Shown one piece after another: positions 42,770 to 56,302 of a DNA stretch of 64,000 nt (position 1 is its first letter; every line of letters begins with the position of its first letter). The translations under genes were made by a program, and so were the position numbers. Where the stretch lies: positions 67,390,625-67,454,624 of the forward strand of contig NC_079134.1 in assembly GCF_945859705.1 (NCBI RefSeq), given 5' to 3'. Origin of the DNA: Episyrphus balteatus (taxonomy: Eukaryota > Arthropoda > Insecta > Diptera > Syrphidae). The notes below the pieces were generated by a model. That model was given only the letters and a program-made list of their open reading frames with translations. It ran no database searches and was not told the origin of the DNA.

Positions 42770-45700
42770 TAATATTGCGTTGAAAGGATTAAGTATGTTT
42801 TAGTGAGGTCTTAATACTGTTTCCAAAATGCTATCAATAATCCTTTGGGACGAGTACTTTTTTCAAGAGAGATGAGACCATCTTCTGTTTAGTTTATGAC
42901 GGGTGAATGTGGAACATGGTCTCGTCTCTCTCGACGAAGTTATTGGTCCTAGAAGGACGATTGAGGGCTTTTTGGAAACTGTATTAAATCCTCACTAGAA
43001 CACAACTAATCTTTCAATGCAATATTAACCAGATATCATACTGTTGATCGTGTTTATTTGCCTTTTTAATTAATTATTTTTAAATACCGCTCTGACGCAG
43101 AAAATTTGAATCAGAGTAGTGCTGATTCCAACAAGTCGTCAATCATAATTCTAGGACGAGCACTTTCGTCAGGAGAGACGAGACCATCTTCTGTTTTTTA
43201 CATGAGGGGTGCATATAGAAGATGGTCTCGTCTCTCCTGGCGAAAGTATTCATCCCAGAAGGAATAAAAAATCAATAAATAAAAATCAAATCAAAGTTCA
43301 ACAGCACATAAATATTGAAATATTTTGTTTAAATTAGCGTTGTTTTATTTTCCTAGTGATCCAGATCAGATCATGAATTTATTTGCGAAAGAATCTTCTT
43401 CTTCTTCTGTTGTAAAGCTGATAAAAACAACGATCTGATGTGGACCACGAGGATAATAAAACACAGTATTAATCGCTAGCTGTTGTGACAAAAAAAATTA
43501 TATTCAAAGTTAAATTATAGGGAGGATTGACCGAACAGTGCTGCTGCTTCTTATTATACCTATTGAGTATTTCAAAGAAATGATTTTTTAAAACAACACT
43601 ATTTGCTTGTATTTTCTTTTCTCATTATTATTAGAAAACCTGAGGGGGTATTTGGGACAAAGCTACTTGGTTGCCACATAATTGCTTCATGCGGTTGAGG
43701 GCACTGCCAGCCTTGAACCAACTGGCTTACCAGCCCAAATGGACAAACGACTTGACAATTATGGCGCGGCTCTACAAGTGACATGATTCGAAAGCGGAAT
43801 ACCTCCTGGTGAGATGAACCCTTACCGTAGTTTTCATCACCAAAAGCCACTGACTTTGTAGCCCCTGGCTAAATCCCTTGATTCTTAAAGTTGTTTATTA
43901 AGTTCTTTTCAAAGTTTTTAGCACCAATTAACATGTTGTTTGAGATGTTGTCCAATTGACTACGGTATTTCAATCATGGGCCGTCGGGAGCGACTTGATC
44001 ACTTGTGCACTTTCCTTTGACGTTCATGAACGATCATGTCAGTCTTGGCCATTCCATTTCATACATCGGATGGTTCCAGGAGCTGAAGTCGCTGGCTTTT
44101 GGATCAACATTAAAGTAAAATGGTTTGTGGTTAAACAATTCGCTGCCTCAAAACTATAATGTTCTATGTCGAAGAAATGGAAAAAAATTACTTTTTTATA
44201 TCAAAATTTTCGACATTTCAATGGCTACAAGACTGTGTCCACAAAAATTTTAGTTTTCCAAAATAAAATCCTTTAAAGCAATATTGAAAGGTCATGCGGC
44301 AAGTCGATTATGGCTTTTTTGAACAAGTTACTGACAGTAATCAGCAATAGTCTGTAAGTAAGGTTCACTTGAATGTTTATTTAAATAATTGCTGTGTAAT
44401 TATATTTTTTTGCTAATTTCTTGGTAAATACTAATTTGAAATCTTTGAACTTACTTGGGCATGATGCACTTTATTAAATTTATGGTTTTTGATAAAAAAA
44501 AAAAACAACAAAAAGCTTAAAAAGCAATATAATTACTCCAAAAATATTGTTTGTCTTGACTGTAAGTTGGTTATTTTCATATACCATACTCATTACTATA
44601 ATGTTGTATGTCGAACATAGAACAAAAAAATCAACTCGAAATGCAAGGAAATGAAATAAATGTTCTATGTTAAAACAGAAAAACGTTAATTAAACAGATT
44701 TCCAGGATCAAAAAAGAAATTTTGATAAAGGGTGAAATTCTGATACTCCAAACTTTGTAGTCGATTTTCTCGAAACATTTTTTTGAAACATAGAACATTA
44801 TAGTTTTTAGGCAGCGAATTGTTTCAATAAAATGATTTGACTTACTACTAACTGGTGGATCATCGTATGTATCCATACTGCCGTCGAATCCTCTTGATGG
44901 CAATTCAACACCCAGTGAAGCATTCAATTTGAATGCTTTGCCATGCTTTTACATCGATATATTGTCTTTTGTACATTTTTTTTGTAATACCGCGAAAAAA
45001 TTGAAAATAAATTTATTTTGCAACCAAAAAAAAATCAGATATTTGAAATGATATATGAAATCGAGAACTGTCAGCTCAGCTGTCAGAAAAAAAGAGTAAA
45101 ATAAGAGAGTTCTCTTCTATTCACCTCAAATGAAATTTGCGGGTGTTTTAGGCAAGGGGGGTACGAGTCGGTTCTCTAGGTATTCCTTCCTCTATGGGCA
45201 CGGATGTGATATAGCGCCAACAAAGTGAGTAATATTCAATTGTTTGTATATTTTTTAATAAACCTAATACTTTAAAATTGTTTTTCAGTAAAAACAAATA
45301 ATCTGAAACATCAAACCAACTTGCATTTCCAAATGGACCATTCACACGACAGCATGGATGTTCTGTATGAATCTACTCTACCTACTGGGCGCTCATCGCA
45401 AACAAAATCGTTTCTTTTGTTCAATTTATTAACATAGACAAAAATATATTCTTATAATTAAAAAAGAAGTTCCTATGAAGCCAAGATACAACTTAAACCA
45501 GTGCGGATCCAACAAATTTTGTAGCAAATACTAGCTGTTTGTTGCTGTTCCCCGTGTAGTTGATCCAATCACAAAAGAAATTCTTTACAATCCAAAATGA
45601 AAAAATATTTACACCTGTGCAAGGTACCGAGATACCAAACCAAACAAACCAAGAATGTGCAGCCAACAAAAATACACTTGATGGCATCTGAAGGAAGCGC

Positions 45701-46234
45701 ATATAAATTCAATTCGAGAATGAGAGACAATGTTAAGAATTTTCGAATTTTCGAGGCTGACTCGCACTTGTATTCTTTTTTGCTTTGATAGGAAAGTGAA
45801 AATGGGTACTATTTATTCTCGTTCTCGTACTCTAGAAGCCTTCTTGCTCTTATTCGTGGAACTAGTCCTCTACGAACATGACGGTGTAAAAACTAAGAAA
45901 AAAAAAATTAAAAATATGAATTCTTGTGTTTCTGTTTAAATTCAACAGAAAAAAACTTACATCTTATTCGTTTCTGTCTTCAAACAATCAATAACATGAC
46001 TTATTCCCAGTAAATTAATACTGTTGGTTGCACTAAACAGGCCATGTACAAAACAGAAGATGGTCTAGTATCTCTTGCCGAAAGTATATTCGTCCTAGAG
46101 AGACGATTGTGACCTTTTTGGAATCACCACTAAGATCGAAGGAGAATAGAATTCAAATTTTCGACTTGCTGTTTTCTGTGAATAATTTAAATAAAAAACA
46201 TTTGTTTTTAGGCAAAATTATAGTAGGTATATTG

Positions 46235-46616
46235 CACAGTACACATAATAAGGTAATATATTCCGAACGTTGTCAAAATTTGTTTGTCAAAAATAGGCAC
46301 CAATCTGTCAAATCGGCCTCTGATTTTTATATTTTAATCGCAGTAAACAGGAAATTTGTTTTTGTTTTAATTTATAAAATGTCATTTAAAATAATTATAA
46401 ATTGAAAAATATCAAATTTTCTTGGCGTTTCTTCGCGGAAAATGGTCGATAATTGTTAAAAAAATTAGTGTTGTGCGTGGTTTTTCGGTTTTTGTGCGTT
46501 TTTCGTCGGTATTTTAAAACAATTAAGAATTCGATAGCTGACGTTGGTCGCCAAATTGTCATGTTTTGACAATTTGGCGACAGTTCGGAATATATTACCT
46601 TTTTATGTGTACTGTG
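46235..46616 (+). mobile_element. Mutator-like MITE in unit 3
   Basis: 382 bp, one extra A in an internal A-run. Same flanking 9-mers as in the other units. Confidence 0.88.
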
Positions 46617-47151
46617 GGTATATTGGTTTGTGTTTGTTTTATTTTGCTTAAAATTTTATTACTTACTATTATACATTCTAACTAACATTGACATTAAGGT
46701 AAGTAAAATCATATTGGCCGTCGAGGTTAATTTGAAACATTTATACGAGTTAATTAATTTGAAACATACATATACGAGTTATAAAAATATATGCCGCTAC
46801 ACAAAGAGATTAAAGCCTGGAATGCAGCTGAAGCAAAAGGAAAAAATCTCCAATGTTAACAGTGAACATGTTAACGAAAACGAAAAAAATACCATCCGGC
46901 ATTGTAGCAAAGTAAAAATTTTAAAAAATACAAATAAAAAAGTTCATGAAAAAACATCAGAAAATTTGTTTTAAAGCAAAAAGAAATTCAATTTCGTTCA
47001 AAATTTCATTAACGAAATTATGTAGGTATATAGAAATTTGTTGAGTTTGACACTTCCAATCATCCCAATGGTGAAATAAAACGGAAACAGCACATTGGTA
47101 CAAGTTGCCGAATCGAATGACAGTATGAGATCTGAATAAGTTTGTTCAATA

Positions 47152-47359
47152 GCCGTTTTTTATTATCACTTGATCCATATAGATCATTAATTAAAATGTA
47201 TTACAACAACTACATGAGATCTTGCAAGATCACGATTCATGATCCTGATGAAAAGCAAGATCACGATTCGTGATCCTGATGAAAAGCAAGATCTCATGTA
47301 GTTGTTGTAATACATTTTAATTAATGATCTATATGGATCAAGTGATAATAAAAAACGGC
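47152..47359. repeat. Palindrome in unit 3
   Basis: Copy of the 74-bp-arm palindrome. By eye the arms pair perfectly in this unit. Confidence 0.9.
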
Positions 47360-50300
47360 TAATATTGCGTTGAAAGGATTAAGTATGTTTTAGTGAGGTC
47401 TTAATACTGTTTCCAAAATGCTATCAATAATCCTTTGGGACGAGTACTTTTTTCAAGAGAGATGAGACCATCTTCTGTTTAGTTTATGACGGGTGAATGT
47501 GGAACATGGTCTCGTCTCTCTCGACGAAGTTATTGGTCCTAGAAGGACGATTGAGGGCTTTTTGGAAACTGTATTAAATCCTCACTAGAACACAACTAAT
47601 CTTTCAATGCAATATTAACCAGATATCATACTGTTGATCGTGTTTATTTGCCTTTTTAATTAATTATTTTTAAATACCGCTCTGACGCAGAAAATTTGAA
47701 TCAGAGTAGTGCTGATTCCAACAAGTCGTCAATCATAATTCTAGGACGAGCACTTTCGTCAGGAGAGACGAGACCATCTTCTGTTTTTTACATGAGGGGT
47801 GCATATAGAAGATGGTCTCGTCTCTCCTGGCGAAAGTATTCATCCCAGAAGGAATAAAAAATCAATAAATAAAAATCAAATCAAAGTTCAACAGCACATA
47901 AATATTGAAATATTTTGTTTAAATTAGCGTTGTTTTATTTTCCTAGTGATCCAGATCAGATCATGAATTTATTTGCGAAAGAATCTTCTTCTTCTTCTGT
48001 TGTAAAGCTGATAAAAACAACGATCTGATGTGGACCACGAGGATAATAAAACACAGTATTAATCGCTAGCTGTTGTGACAAAAAAAATTATATTCAAAGT
48101 TAAATTATAGGGAGGATTGACCGAACAGTGCTGCTGCTTCTTATTATACCTATTGAGTATTTCAAAGAAATGATTTTTTAAAACAACACTATTTGCTTGT
48201 ATTTTCTTTTCTCATTATTATTAGAAAACCTGAGGGGGTATTTGGGACAAAGCTACTTGGTTGCCACATAATTGCTTCATGCGGTTGAGGGCACTGCCAG
48301 CCTTGAACCAACTGGCTTACCAGCCCAAATGGACAAACGACTTGACAATTATGGCGCGGCTCTACAAGTGACATGATTCGAAAGCGGAATACCTCCTGGT
48401 GAGATGAACCCTTACCGTAGTTTTCATCACCAAAAGCCACTGACTTTGTAGCCCCTGGCTAAATCCCTTGATTCTTAAAGTTGTTTATTAAGTTCTTTTC
48501 AAAGTTTTTAGCACCAATTAACATGTTGTTTGAGATGTTGTCCAATTGACTACGGTATTTCAATCATGGGCCGTCGGGAGCGACTTGATCACTTGTGCAC
48601 TTTCCTTTGACGTTCATGAACGATCATGTCAGTCTTGGCCATTCCATTTCATACATCGGATGGTTCCAGGAGCTGAAGTCGCTGGCTTTTGGATCAACAT
48701 TAAAGTAAAATGGTTTGTGGTTAAACAATTCGCTGCCTCAAAACTATAATGTTCTATGTCGAAGAAATGGAAAAAAATTACTTTTTTATATCAAAATTTT
48801 CGACATTTCAATGGCTACAAGACTGTGTCCACAAAAATTTTAGTTTTCCAAAATAAAATCCTTTAAAGCAATATTGAAAGGTCATGCGGCAAGTCGATTA
48901 TGGCTTTTTTGAAAAAGTTACTGACAGTAATCAGCAATAGTCTGTAAGTAAGGTTCACTTGAATGTTTATTTAAATAATTGCTGTGTAATTATATTTTTT
49001 TGCTAATTTCTTGGTAAATACTAATTTGAAATCTTTGAACTTACTTGGGCATGATGCACTTTATTAAATTTATGGTTTTTGATAAAAAAAAAAAAACAAC
49101 AAAAAGCTTAAAAAGCAATATAATTACTCCAAAAATATTGTTTGTCTTGACTGTAAGTTGGTTATTTTCATATACCATACTCATTACTATAATGTTGTAT
49201 GTCGAACATAGAACAAAAAAATCAACTCGAAATGCAAGGAAATGAAATAAATGTTCTATGTTAAAACAGAAAAACGTTAATTAAACAGATTTCCAGGATC
49301 AAAAAAGAAATTTTGATAAAGGGTGAAATTCTGATACTCCAAACTTTGTAGTCGATTTTCTCGAAACATTTTTTTGAAACATAGAACATTATAGTTTTTA
49401 GGCAGCGAATTGTTTCAATAAAATGATTTGACTTACTACTAACTGGTGGATCATCGTATGTATCCATACTGCCGTCGAATCCTCTTGATGGCAATTCAAC
49501 ACCCAGTGAAGCATTCAATTTGAATGCTTTGCCATGCTTTTACATCGATATATTGTCTTTTGTACATTTTTTTTGTAATACCGCGAAAAAATTGAAAATA
49601 AATTTATTTTGCAACCAAAAAAAAATCAGATATTTGAAATGATATATGAAATCGAGAACTGTCAGCTCAGCTGTCAGAAAAAAAGAGTAAAATAAGAGAG
49701 TTCTCTTCTATTCACCTCAAATGAAATTTGCGGGTGTTTTAGGCAAGGGGGGTACGAGTCGGTTCTCTAGGTATTCCTTCCTCTATGGGCACGGATGTGA
49801 TATAGCGCCAACAAAGTGAGTAATATTCAATTGTTTGTATATTTTTTAATAAACCTAATACTTTAAAATTGTTTTTCAGTAAAAACAAATAATCTGAAAC
49901 ATCAAACCAACTTGCATTTCCAAATGGACCATTCACACGACAGCATGGATGTTCTGTATGAATCTACTCTACCTACTGGGCGCTCATCGCAAACAAAATC
50001 GTTTCTTTTGTTCAATTTATTAACATAGACAAAAATATATTCTTATAATTAAAAAAGAAGTTCCTATGAAGCCAAGATACAACTTAAACCAGTGCGGATC
50101 CAACAAATTTTGTAGCAAATACTAGCTGTTTGTTGCTGTTCCCCGTGTAGTTGATCCAATCACAAAAGAAATTCTTTACAATCCAAAATGAAAAAATATT
50201 TACACCTGTGCAAGGTACCGAGATACCAAACCAAACAAACCAAGAATGTGCAGCCAACAAAAATACACTTGATGGCATCTGAAGGAAGCGCATATAAATT

Positions 50301-50613
50301 CAATTCGAGAATGAGAGACAATGTTAAGAATTTTCGAATTTTCGAGGCTGACTCGCACTTGTATTCTTTTTTGCTTTGATAGGAAAGTGAAAATGGGTAC
50401 TATTTATTCTCGTTCTCGTACTCTAGAAGCCTTCTTGCTCTTATTCGTGGAACTAGTCCTCTACGAACATGACGGTGTAAAAACTAAGAAAAAAAAAAAT
50501 TAAAAATATGAATTCTTGTGTTTCTGTTTAAATTCAACAGAAAAAAACTTACATCTTATTCGTTTCTGTCTTCAAACAATCAATAACATGACTTATTCCC
50601 AGTAAATTAATAC

Positions 50614-51445
50614 CCCTTCAAGCAAGAAAACGGAGTCCAGAAAAGACAGTCCGACCTCCGACCGAGAAAAGGGGGGTTGCACTCACACACTTGCAACTTT
50701 TTGTGTATGAACACAAAGTCTAAGAGAATCGTGGTGAAAACTGAGAAAAGGAAAAAAAAGTAGACAGACATAGCCAACAAGAGCAAAAGCGTCATTTTGT
50801 TATTTTTTGTTGAAGTGTTTAGTCGCGTCGTGTCTCGTGTCGTTGTTAATAAAATATAAGTATAATTATAAACAATTATATCAAACTATTAACAATATGA
50901 AACAAAAAAAGGTATGTTGTATATATCGCTCAAAGTGTTTGGATTAAAGTGATGTTTTTCTGTTTGTGTTGTAGATGTAATCTCTAATGATGAAGAAAAA
51001 GGCAGAAGGTGAAACATGCGATTGGGCATCTAAAGAAACACCAACAACAGCAGCAACAACAAATAAAATAAAATGAAAAAAATGTATTGTATTTTATATT
51101 GTATATATTGTGAAAATTTCGTTTGCCAAAATTAAATAAAAAAAAAACAGTTTCAGTGAAAAAAAAAATCTAGTTCTTTTTTTGGTCGCAAATGCGAAAT
51201 GTCATCCCTTTTTTATTCCTCTTTCTGGTAGGTTTTCGCTGCTCCGACTCAGGTCCGCCTTCGGCTCCGTTTTCTCGGAATGGAGATTTTCACCACACCA
51301 ATACATATGCAATCGACTTCGCGGTGATTATAATTTCCATACTAATTTGAGCCGCCTTCGGACCAGTTTCTGATCCGAAGTCGGACTCAGCTCCGCCTAA
51401 GGTGGAGCGGATTCGGACCGAGGTCGGACCTGTTTGCTTGAAGGG
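50614..51445 (+). mobile_element. CTC element inserted in unit 4 only
   Basis: Full-length 832-bp copy with perfect 12-bp inverted ends CCCTTCAAGCAA/TTGCTTGAAGGG and AC on both sides (50612-50613 and 51446-51447). Units 1-3 and 5 preserve the empty site TTAATACTGTTGG, proving the insertion point and the 2-bp duplication. The vestigial intron (GTATGT...TTGTAG) is kept. The start region has lost one G relative to 13604, changing the short frame. Confidence 0.93.
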
Positions 51446-51660
51446 ACTGTTGGTTGCACTAAACAGGCCATGTACAAAACAGAAGATGGTCTAGTATCTC
51501 CTGCCGAAAGTATATTCGTCCTAGAGAGACGATTGTGACCTTTTTGGAATCACCACTAAGATCGAAGGAGAATAGAATTCAAATTTTCGACTTGCTGTTT
51601 TCTGTGAATAATTTAAATAAAAAACATTTGTTTTTAGGCAAAATTATAGTAGGTATATTG

Positions 51661-52041
51661 CACAGTACACATAATAAGGTAATATATTCCGAACGTTATC
51701 AAAATTTGTTTGTCAAAAATAGGCACCAATCTGTCAAATCGGCCTCTGATTTTTATATTTTAATCGCAGTAAACAGGAAATTTGTTTTTGTTTTAATTTA
51801 TAAAATGTCATTTAAAATAATTATAAATTGAAAAATATCAAATTTTCTTGGCGTTTCTTCGCGGAAAATGGTCGATAATTGTTAAAAAATTAGTGTTGTG
51901 CGTGGTTTTTCGGTTTTTGTGCGTTTTTCGTCGGTATTTTAAAACAATTAAGAATTCGATAGCTGACGTTGGTCGCCAAATTGTCATGTTTTGACAATTT
52001 GGCGACAGTTCGGAATATATTACCTTTTTATGTGTACTGTG
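51661..52041 (+). mobile_element. Mutator-like MITE in unit 4
   Basis: Same 381-bp copy and flanks, with one visible substitution (CGTTATC for CGTTGTC). Confidence 0.88.
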
Positions 52042-52576
52042 GGTATATTGGTTTGTGTTTGTTTTATTTTGCTTAAAATTTTATTACTTACTATTATACA
52101 TTCTAACTAACAATGACATTAAGGTAAGTAAAATCATATTGGCCGTCGAGGTTAATTTGAAACATTTATACGAGTTAATTAATTTGAAACATACATATAC
52201 GAGTTATAAAAATATATGCCGCTACACAAAGAGATTAAAGCCTGGAATGCAGCTGAAGCAAAAGGAAAAAATCTCCAATGTTAACAGTGAACATGTTAAC
52301 GAAAACGAAAAAAATACCATCCGGCATTGTAGCAAAGTAAAAATTTTAAAAAATACAAATAAAAAAATTCATGAAAAAACATCAGAAAATTTGTTTTAAA
52401 GCAAAAAGAAATTCAATTTCGTTCAAAATTTCATTAACGAAATTATGTAGGTATGGAGAAATTTGTTGAGTTTGACACTTCCAATCATCCCAATGGTGAA
52501 ATAAAACGGAAACAGCACATTGGTACAAGTTGCCGAATCGAATGACAGTATGAGATCTGTATAAGTTTGTTCAATA

Positions 52577-52784
52577 GCCGTTTTTTATTATCACTTGATC
52601 AATATAGATCATTAATTAAAATGTATTACAACAACTACATGAGATCTTGCAAGATCACGATTCATGATCCTGATGAAAAGCAAGATCACGATTCGTGATC
52701 CTGATGAAAAGCAAGATCTCATGTAGTTGTTGTAATACATTTTAATTAATGATCTATATGGATCAAGTGATAATAAAAAACGGC
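52577..52784. repeat. Palindrome in unit 4
   Basis: Copy of the 74-bp-arm palindrome with one arm change (TTGATCAATATAGATC). Confidence 0.9.
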
Positions 52785-55208
52785 TAATATTGCGTTGAAA
52801 GGATTAAGTATGTTTTAGTGAGGTCTTAATACTGTTTCCAAAATGCTATCAATAATCCTTTGGGACGAGTACTTTTTTCAAGAGAGATGAGACCATCTTC
52901 TGTTTAGTTTATGACGGGTGAATGTGGAACATGGTCTCGTCTCTCTCGACGAAGTTATTGGTCCTAGAAGGACGATTGAGGGCTTTTTGGAAACTGTATT
53001 AAATCCTCACTAGAACACAACTAATCTTTCAATGCAATATTAACCAGATATCATACTGTTGATCGTGTTTATTTGCCTTTTTAATTAATTATTTTTAAAT
53101 ACCGCTTTGACGCAGAAAATTTGAATCAGAGTAGTGCTGATTCCAACAAGTCGTCAATCATAATTCTAGGACGAGCACTTTCGTCAGGAGAGACGAGACC
53201 ATCTTCTGTTTTTTACATGAGGGGTGCATATAGAAGATGGTCTCGTCTCTCCTGGCGAAAGTATTCATCCCAGAAGGAATAAAAAATCAATAAATAAAAA
53301 TCAAATCAAAGTTCAACAGCACATAAATATTGAAATATTTTGTTTAAATTAGCGTTGTTTTATTTTCCTAGTGATCCAGATCAGATCATGAATTTATTTG
53401 CGAAAGAATCTTCTTCTTCTTCTGTTGTAAAGCTGATAAAAACAACGATCTGATGTGGACCACGAGGATAATAAAACACAGTATTAATCGCTAGCTGTTG
53501 TGACAAAAAAAATTATATTCAAAGTTAAATTATAGGGAGGATTGACCGAACAGTGCTGCTGCTTCTTATTATACCTATTGAGTATTTCAAAGAAATGATT
53601 TTTTAAAACAACACTATTTGCTTGTATTTTCTTTTCTCATTATTATTAGAAAACCTGAGGGGGTATTTGGGACAAAGCTACTTGGTTGCCACATAATTGC
53701 TTCATGCGGTTGAGGGCACTGCCAGCCTTGAACCAACTGGCTTACCAGCCCAAATGGACAAACGACTTGACAATTATGGCGCGGCTCTACAAGTGACATG
53801 ATTCGAAAGCGGAATACCTCCTGGTGAGATGAACCCTTACCGTAGTTTTCATCACCAAAAGCCACTGACTTTGTAGCCCCTGGCTAAATCCCTTGATTCT
53901 TAAAGTTGTTTATTAAGTTCTTTTCAAAGTTTTTAGCACCAATTAACATGTTGTTTGAGATGTTGTCCAATTGACTACGGTATTTCAATCATGGGCCGTC
54001 GGGAGCGACTTGATCACTTGTGCACTTTCCTTTGACGTTCATGAACGATCATGTCAGTCTTGGCCATTCCATTTCATACATCGGATGGTTCCAGGAGCTG
54101 AAGTCGCTGGCTTTTGGATCAACATTAAAGTAAAATGGTTTGTGGTTAAACAATTCGCTGCCTCAAAACTATAATGTTCTATGTCGAAGAAATGGAAAAA
54201 AATTACTTTTTTATATCAAAATTTTCGACATTTCAATGGCTACAAGACTGTGTCCACAAAAATTTTAGTTTTCCAAAATAAAATCCTTTAAAGCAATATT
54301 GAAAGGTCATGCGGCAAGTCGATTATGGCTTTTTTGAAAAAGTTACTGACAGTAATCAGCAATAGTCTGTAAGTAAGGTTCACTTGAATGTTTATTTAAA
54401 TAATTGCTGTGTAATTATATTTTTTTGCTAATTTCTTGGTAAATACTAATTTGAAATCTTTGAACTTACTTGGGCATGATGCACTTTATTAAATTTATGG
54501 TTTTTGATAAAAAAAAACAACAAAAAGCTTAAAAAGCAATATAATTACTCCAAAAATATTGTTTGTCTTGACTGTAAGTTGGTTATTTTCATATACCATA
54601 CTCATTACTATAATGTTGTATGTCGAACATAGAACAAAAAAATCAACTCGAAATGCAAGGAAATGAAATAAATGTTCTATGTCAAAACAGAAAAACGTTA
54701 ATTAAACAGATTTCCAGGATCAAAAAAGAAATTTTGATAAAGGGTGAAATTCTGATACTCCAAACTTTGTAGTCGATTTTCTCGAAACATTTTTTTGAAA
54801 CATAGAACATTATAGTTTTTAGGCAGCGAATTGTTTCAATAAAATGATTTGACTTACTACTAACTGGTGGATCATCGTATGTATCCATACTGCCGTCGAA
54901 TCCTCTTGATGGCAATTCAACACCCAGTGAAGCATTCAATTTGAATGCTTTGCCATGCTTTTACATCGATATATTGTCTTTTGTACATTTTTTTTGTAAT
55001 ACCGCGAAAAAATTGAAAATAAATTTATTTTGCAACCAAAAAAAAATCAGATATTTGAAATGATATATGAAATCGAGAACTGTCAGCTCAGCTGTCAGAA
55101 AAAAAGAGTAAAATAAGAGAGTTCTCTTCTATTCACCTCAAATGAAATTTGCGGGTGTTTTAGGCAAGGGGGGTACGAGTCGGTTCTCTAGGTATTCCTT
55201 CCTCTATG

Positions 55209-56302
55209 GGCACGGATGTGATATAGCGCCAACAAAGTGAGTAATATTCAATTGTTTGTATATTTTTTAATAAACCTAATACTTTAAAATTGTTTTTCAG
55301 TAAAAACAAATAATCTGAAACATCAAACCAACTTGCATTTCCAAATGGACCATTCACACGACAGCATGGATGTTCTGTATGAATCTACTCTACCTGCTGG
55401 GCGCTCATCGCAAACAAAATCGTTTCTTTTGTTCAATTTATTAACAAAGACAAAAATATATTCTTATAATTAAAAAAGAAGTTCCTATGAAGCCAAGATA
55501 CAACTTAAACCAGTGCGGATCCAACAAATTTTGTAGCAAATACTAGCTGTTTGTTGCTGTTCCCCGTGTAGTTGATCCAATCACAAAAGAAATTCTTTAC
55601 AATCCAAAATGAAAAAATATTTACACATGTGCAAGGTACCGAGATACCAAACCAAACAAACCAAGAATGTGCAGCCAACAAAAATACACTTGATGGCATC
55701 TGAAGGAAGCGCATATAAATTCAATTCGAGAATGAGAGACAATGTTAAGAATTTTCGAATTTTCGAGGCTGACTCGCACTTGTATTCTTTTTTTCTTTGA
55801 TAGGAAAGTGAAAATGGGTACTATTTATTCTCGTTCTCGTACTCTAGAAGCCTTCTTGCTCTTATTCGTGGAACTAGTCCTCTACGAACATGACGGTGTA
55901 CAAACTAAGAAAAAAAAATTAAAAATATGAATTCTTGTGTTTCTGTTTAAATTCAACAGAAAAAAACTTACATCTTATTCGTTTCTGTCTTCAAACAATC
56001 AATAACATGACTTATTCCCAGTAAATTAATACTGTTGGTTGCACTAAACAGGCCATGTACAAAACAGAAGATGGTCTAGTCTCTCCTGCCGAAAGTATTC
56101 TTCCTAGCCTAGAGAGACGATTGTGACCTCTTTGGCATCAGCACTAAGATCGAAGGAGAATAGAATTCAAATTTTCGACTTCACAAAACTTTGTACACAA
56201 AACTTTTTTTTGTATGTTAATGCTGTTTTCTGTGAATAATTTTTAAAAATGCAAATTTCTTTGGAACATTGTTTTATTTTAATTTTAAATAAAAAACATT
56301 TG
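55209..56302. repeat. Partial tandem unit 5
   Basis: About the first 1.05 kb of the unit, at first nearly identical to the others, then more diverged after about 56078. It carries about 42 extra bp near 56182-56221 and further extra sequence near 56240-56280. It stops at AAACATTTG, where the outer right end begins. The diverged part may be the original, unamplified right side of the element. Confidence 0.85.

Larger units (their letters stand above)
40608..45196. repeat. Tandem unit 2
   Basis: 4589 bp, collinear with unit 1. Contains the MITE 41646-42026, the palindrome 42562-42769 (one arm mismatch, GATTATTAATT), the inverted-end segment 44133-44824 and a type-2 end finishing TTCCTCTATG at 45196. 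Differences from its neighbours are scattered substitutions and homopolymer lengths. Confidence 0.9.
45197..49787. repeat. Tandem unit 3
   Basis: 4591 bp, collinear with unit 2. Contains the MITE 46235-46616, the palindrome 47152-47359, the inverted-end segment 48723-49415 and the type-2 end at 49787. Confidence 0.9.
49788..55208. repeat. Tandem unit 4, carrying a CTC insertion
   Basis: 5421 bp. Without the 832-bp CTC element and its 2-bp duplication it is 4587 bp, like the others. Contains the MITE 51661-52041, the palindrome 52577-52784, the inverted-end segment 54148-54836 and the type-2 end at 55208. Confidence 0.9.
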
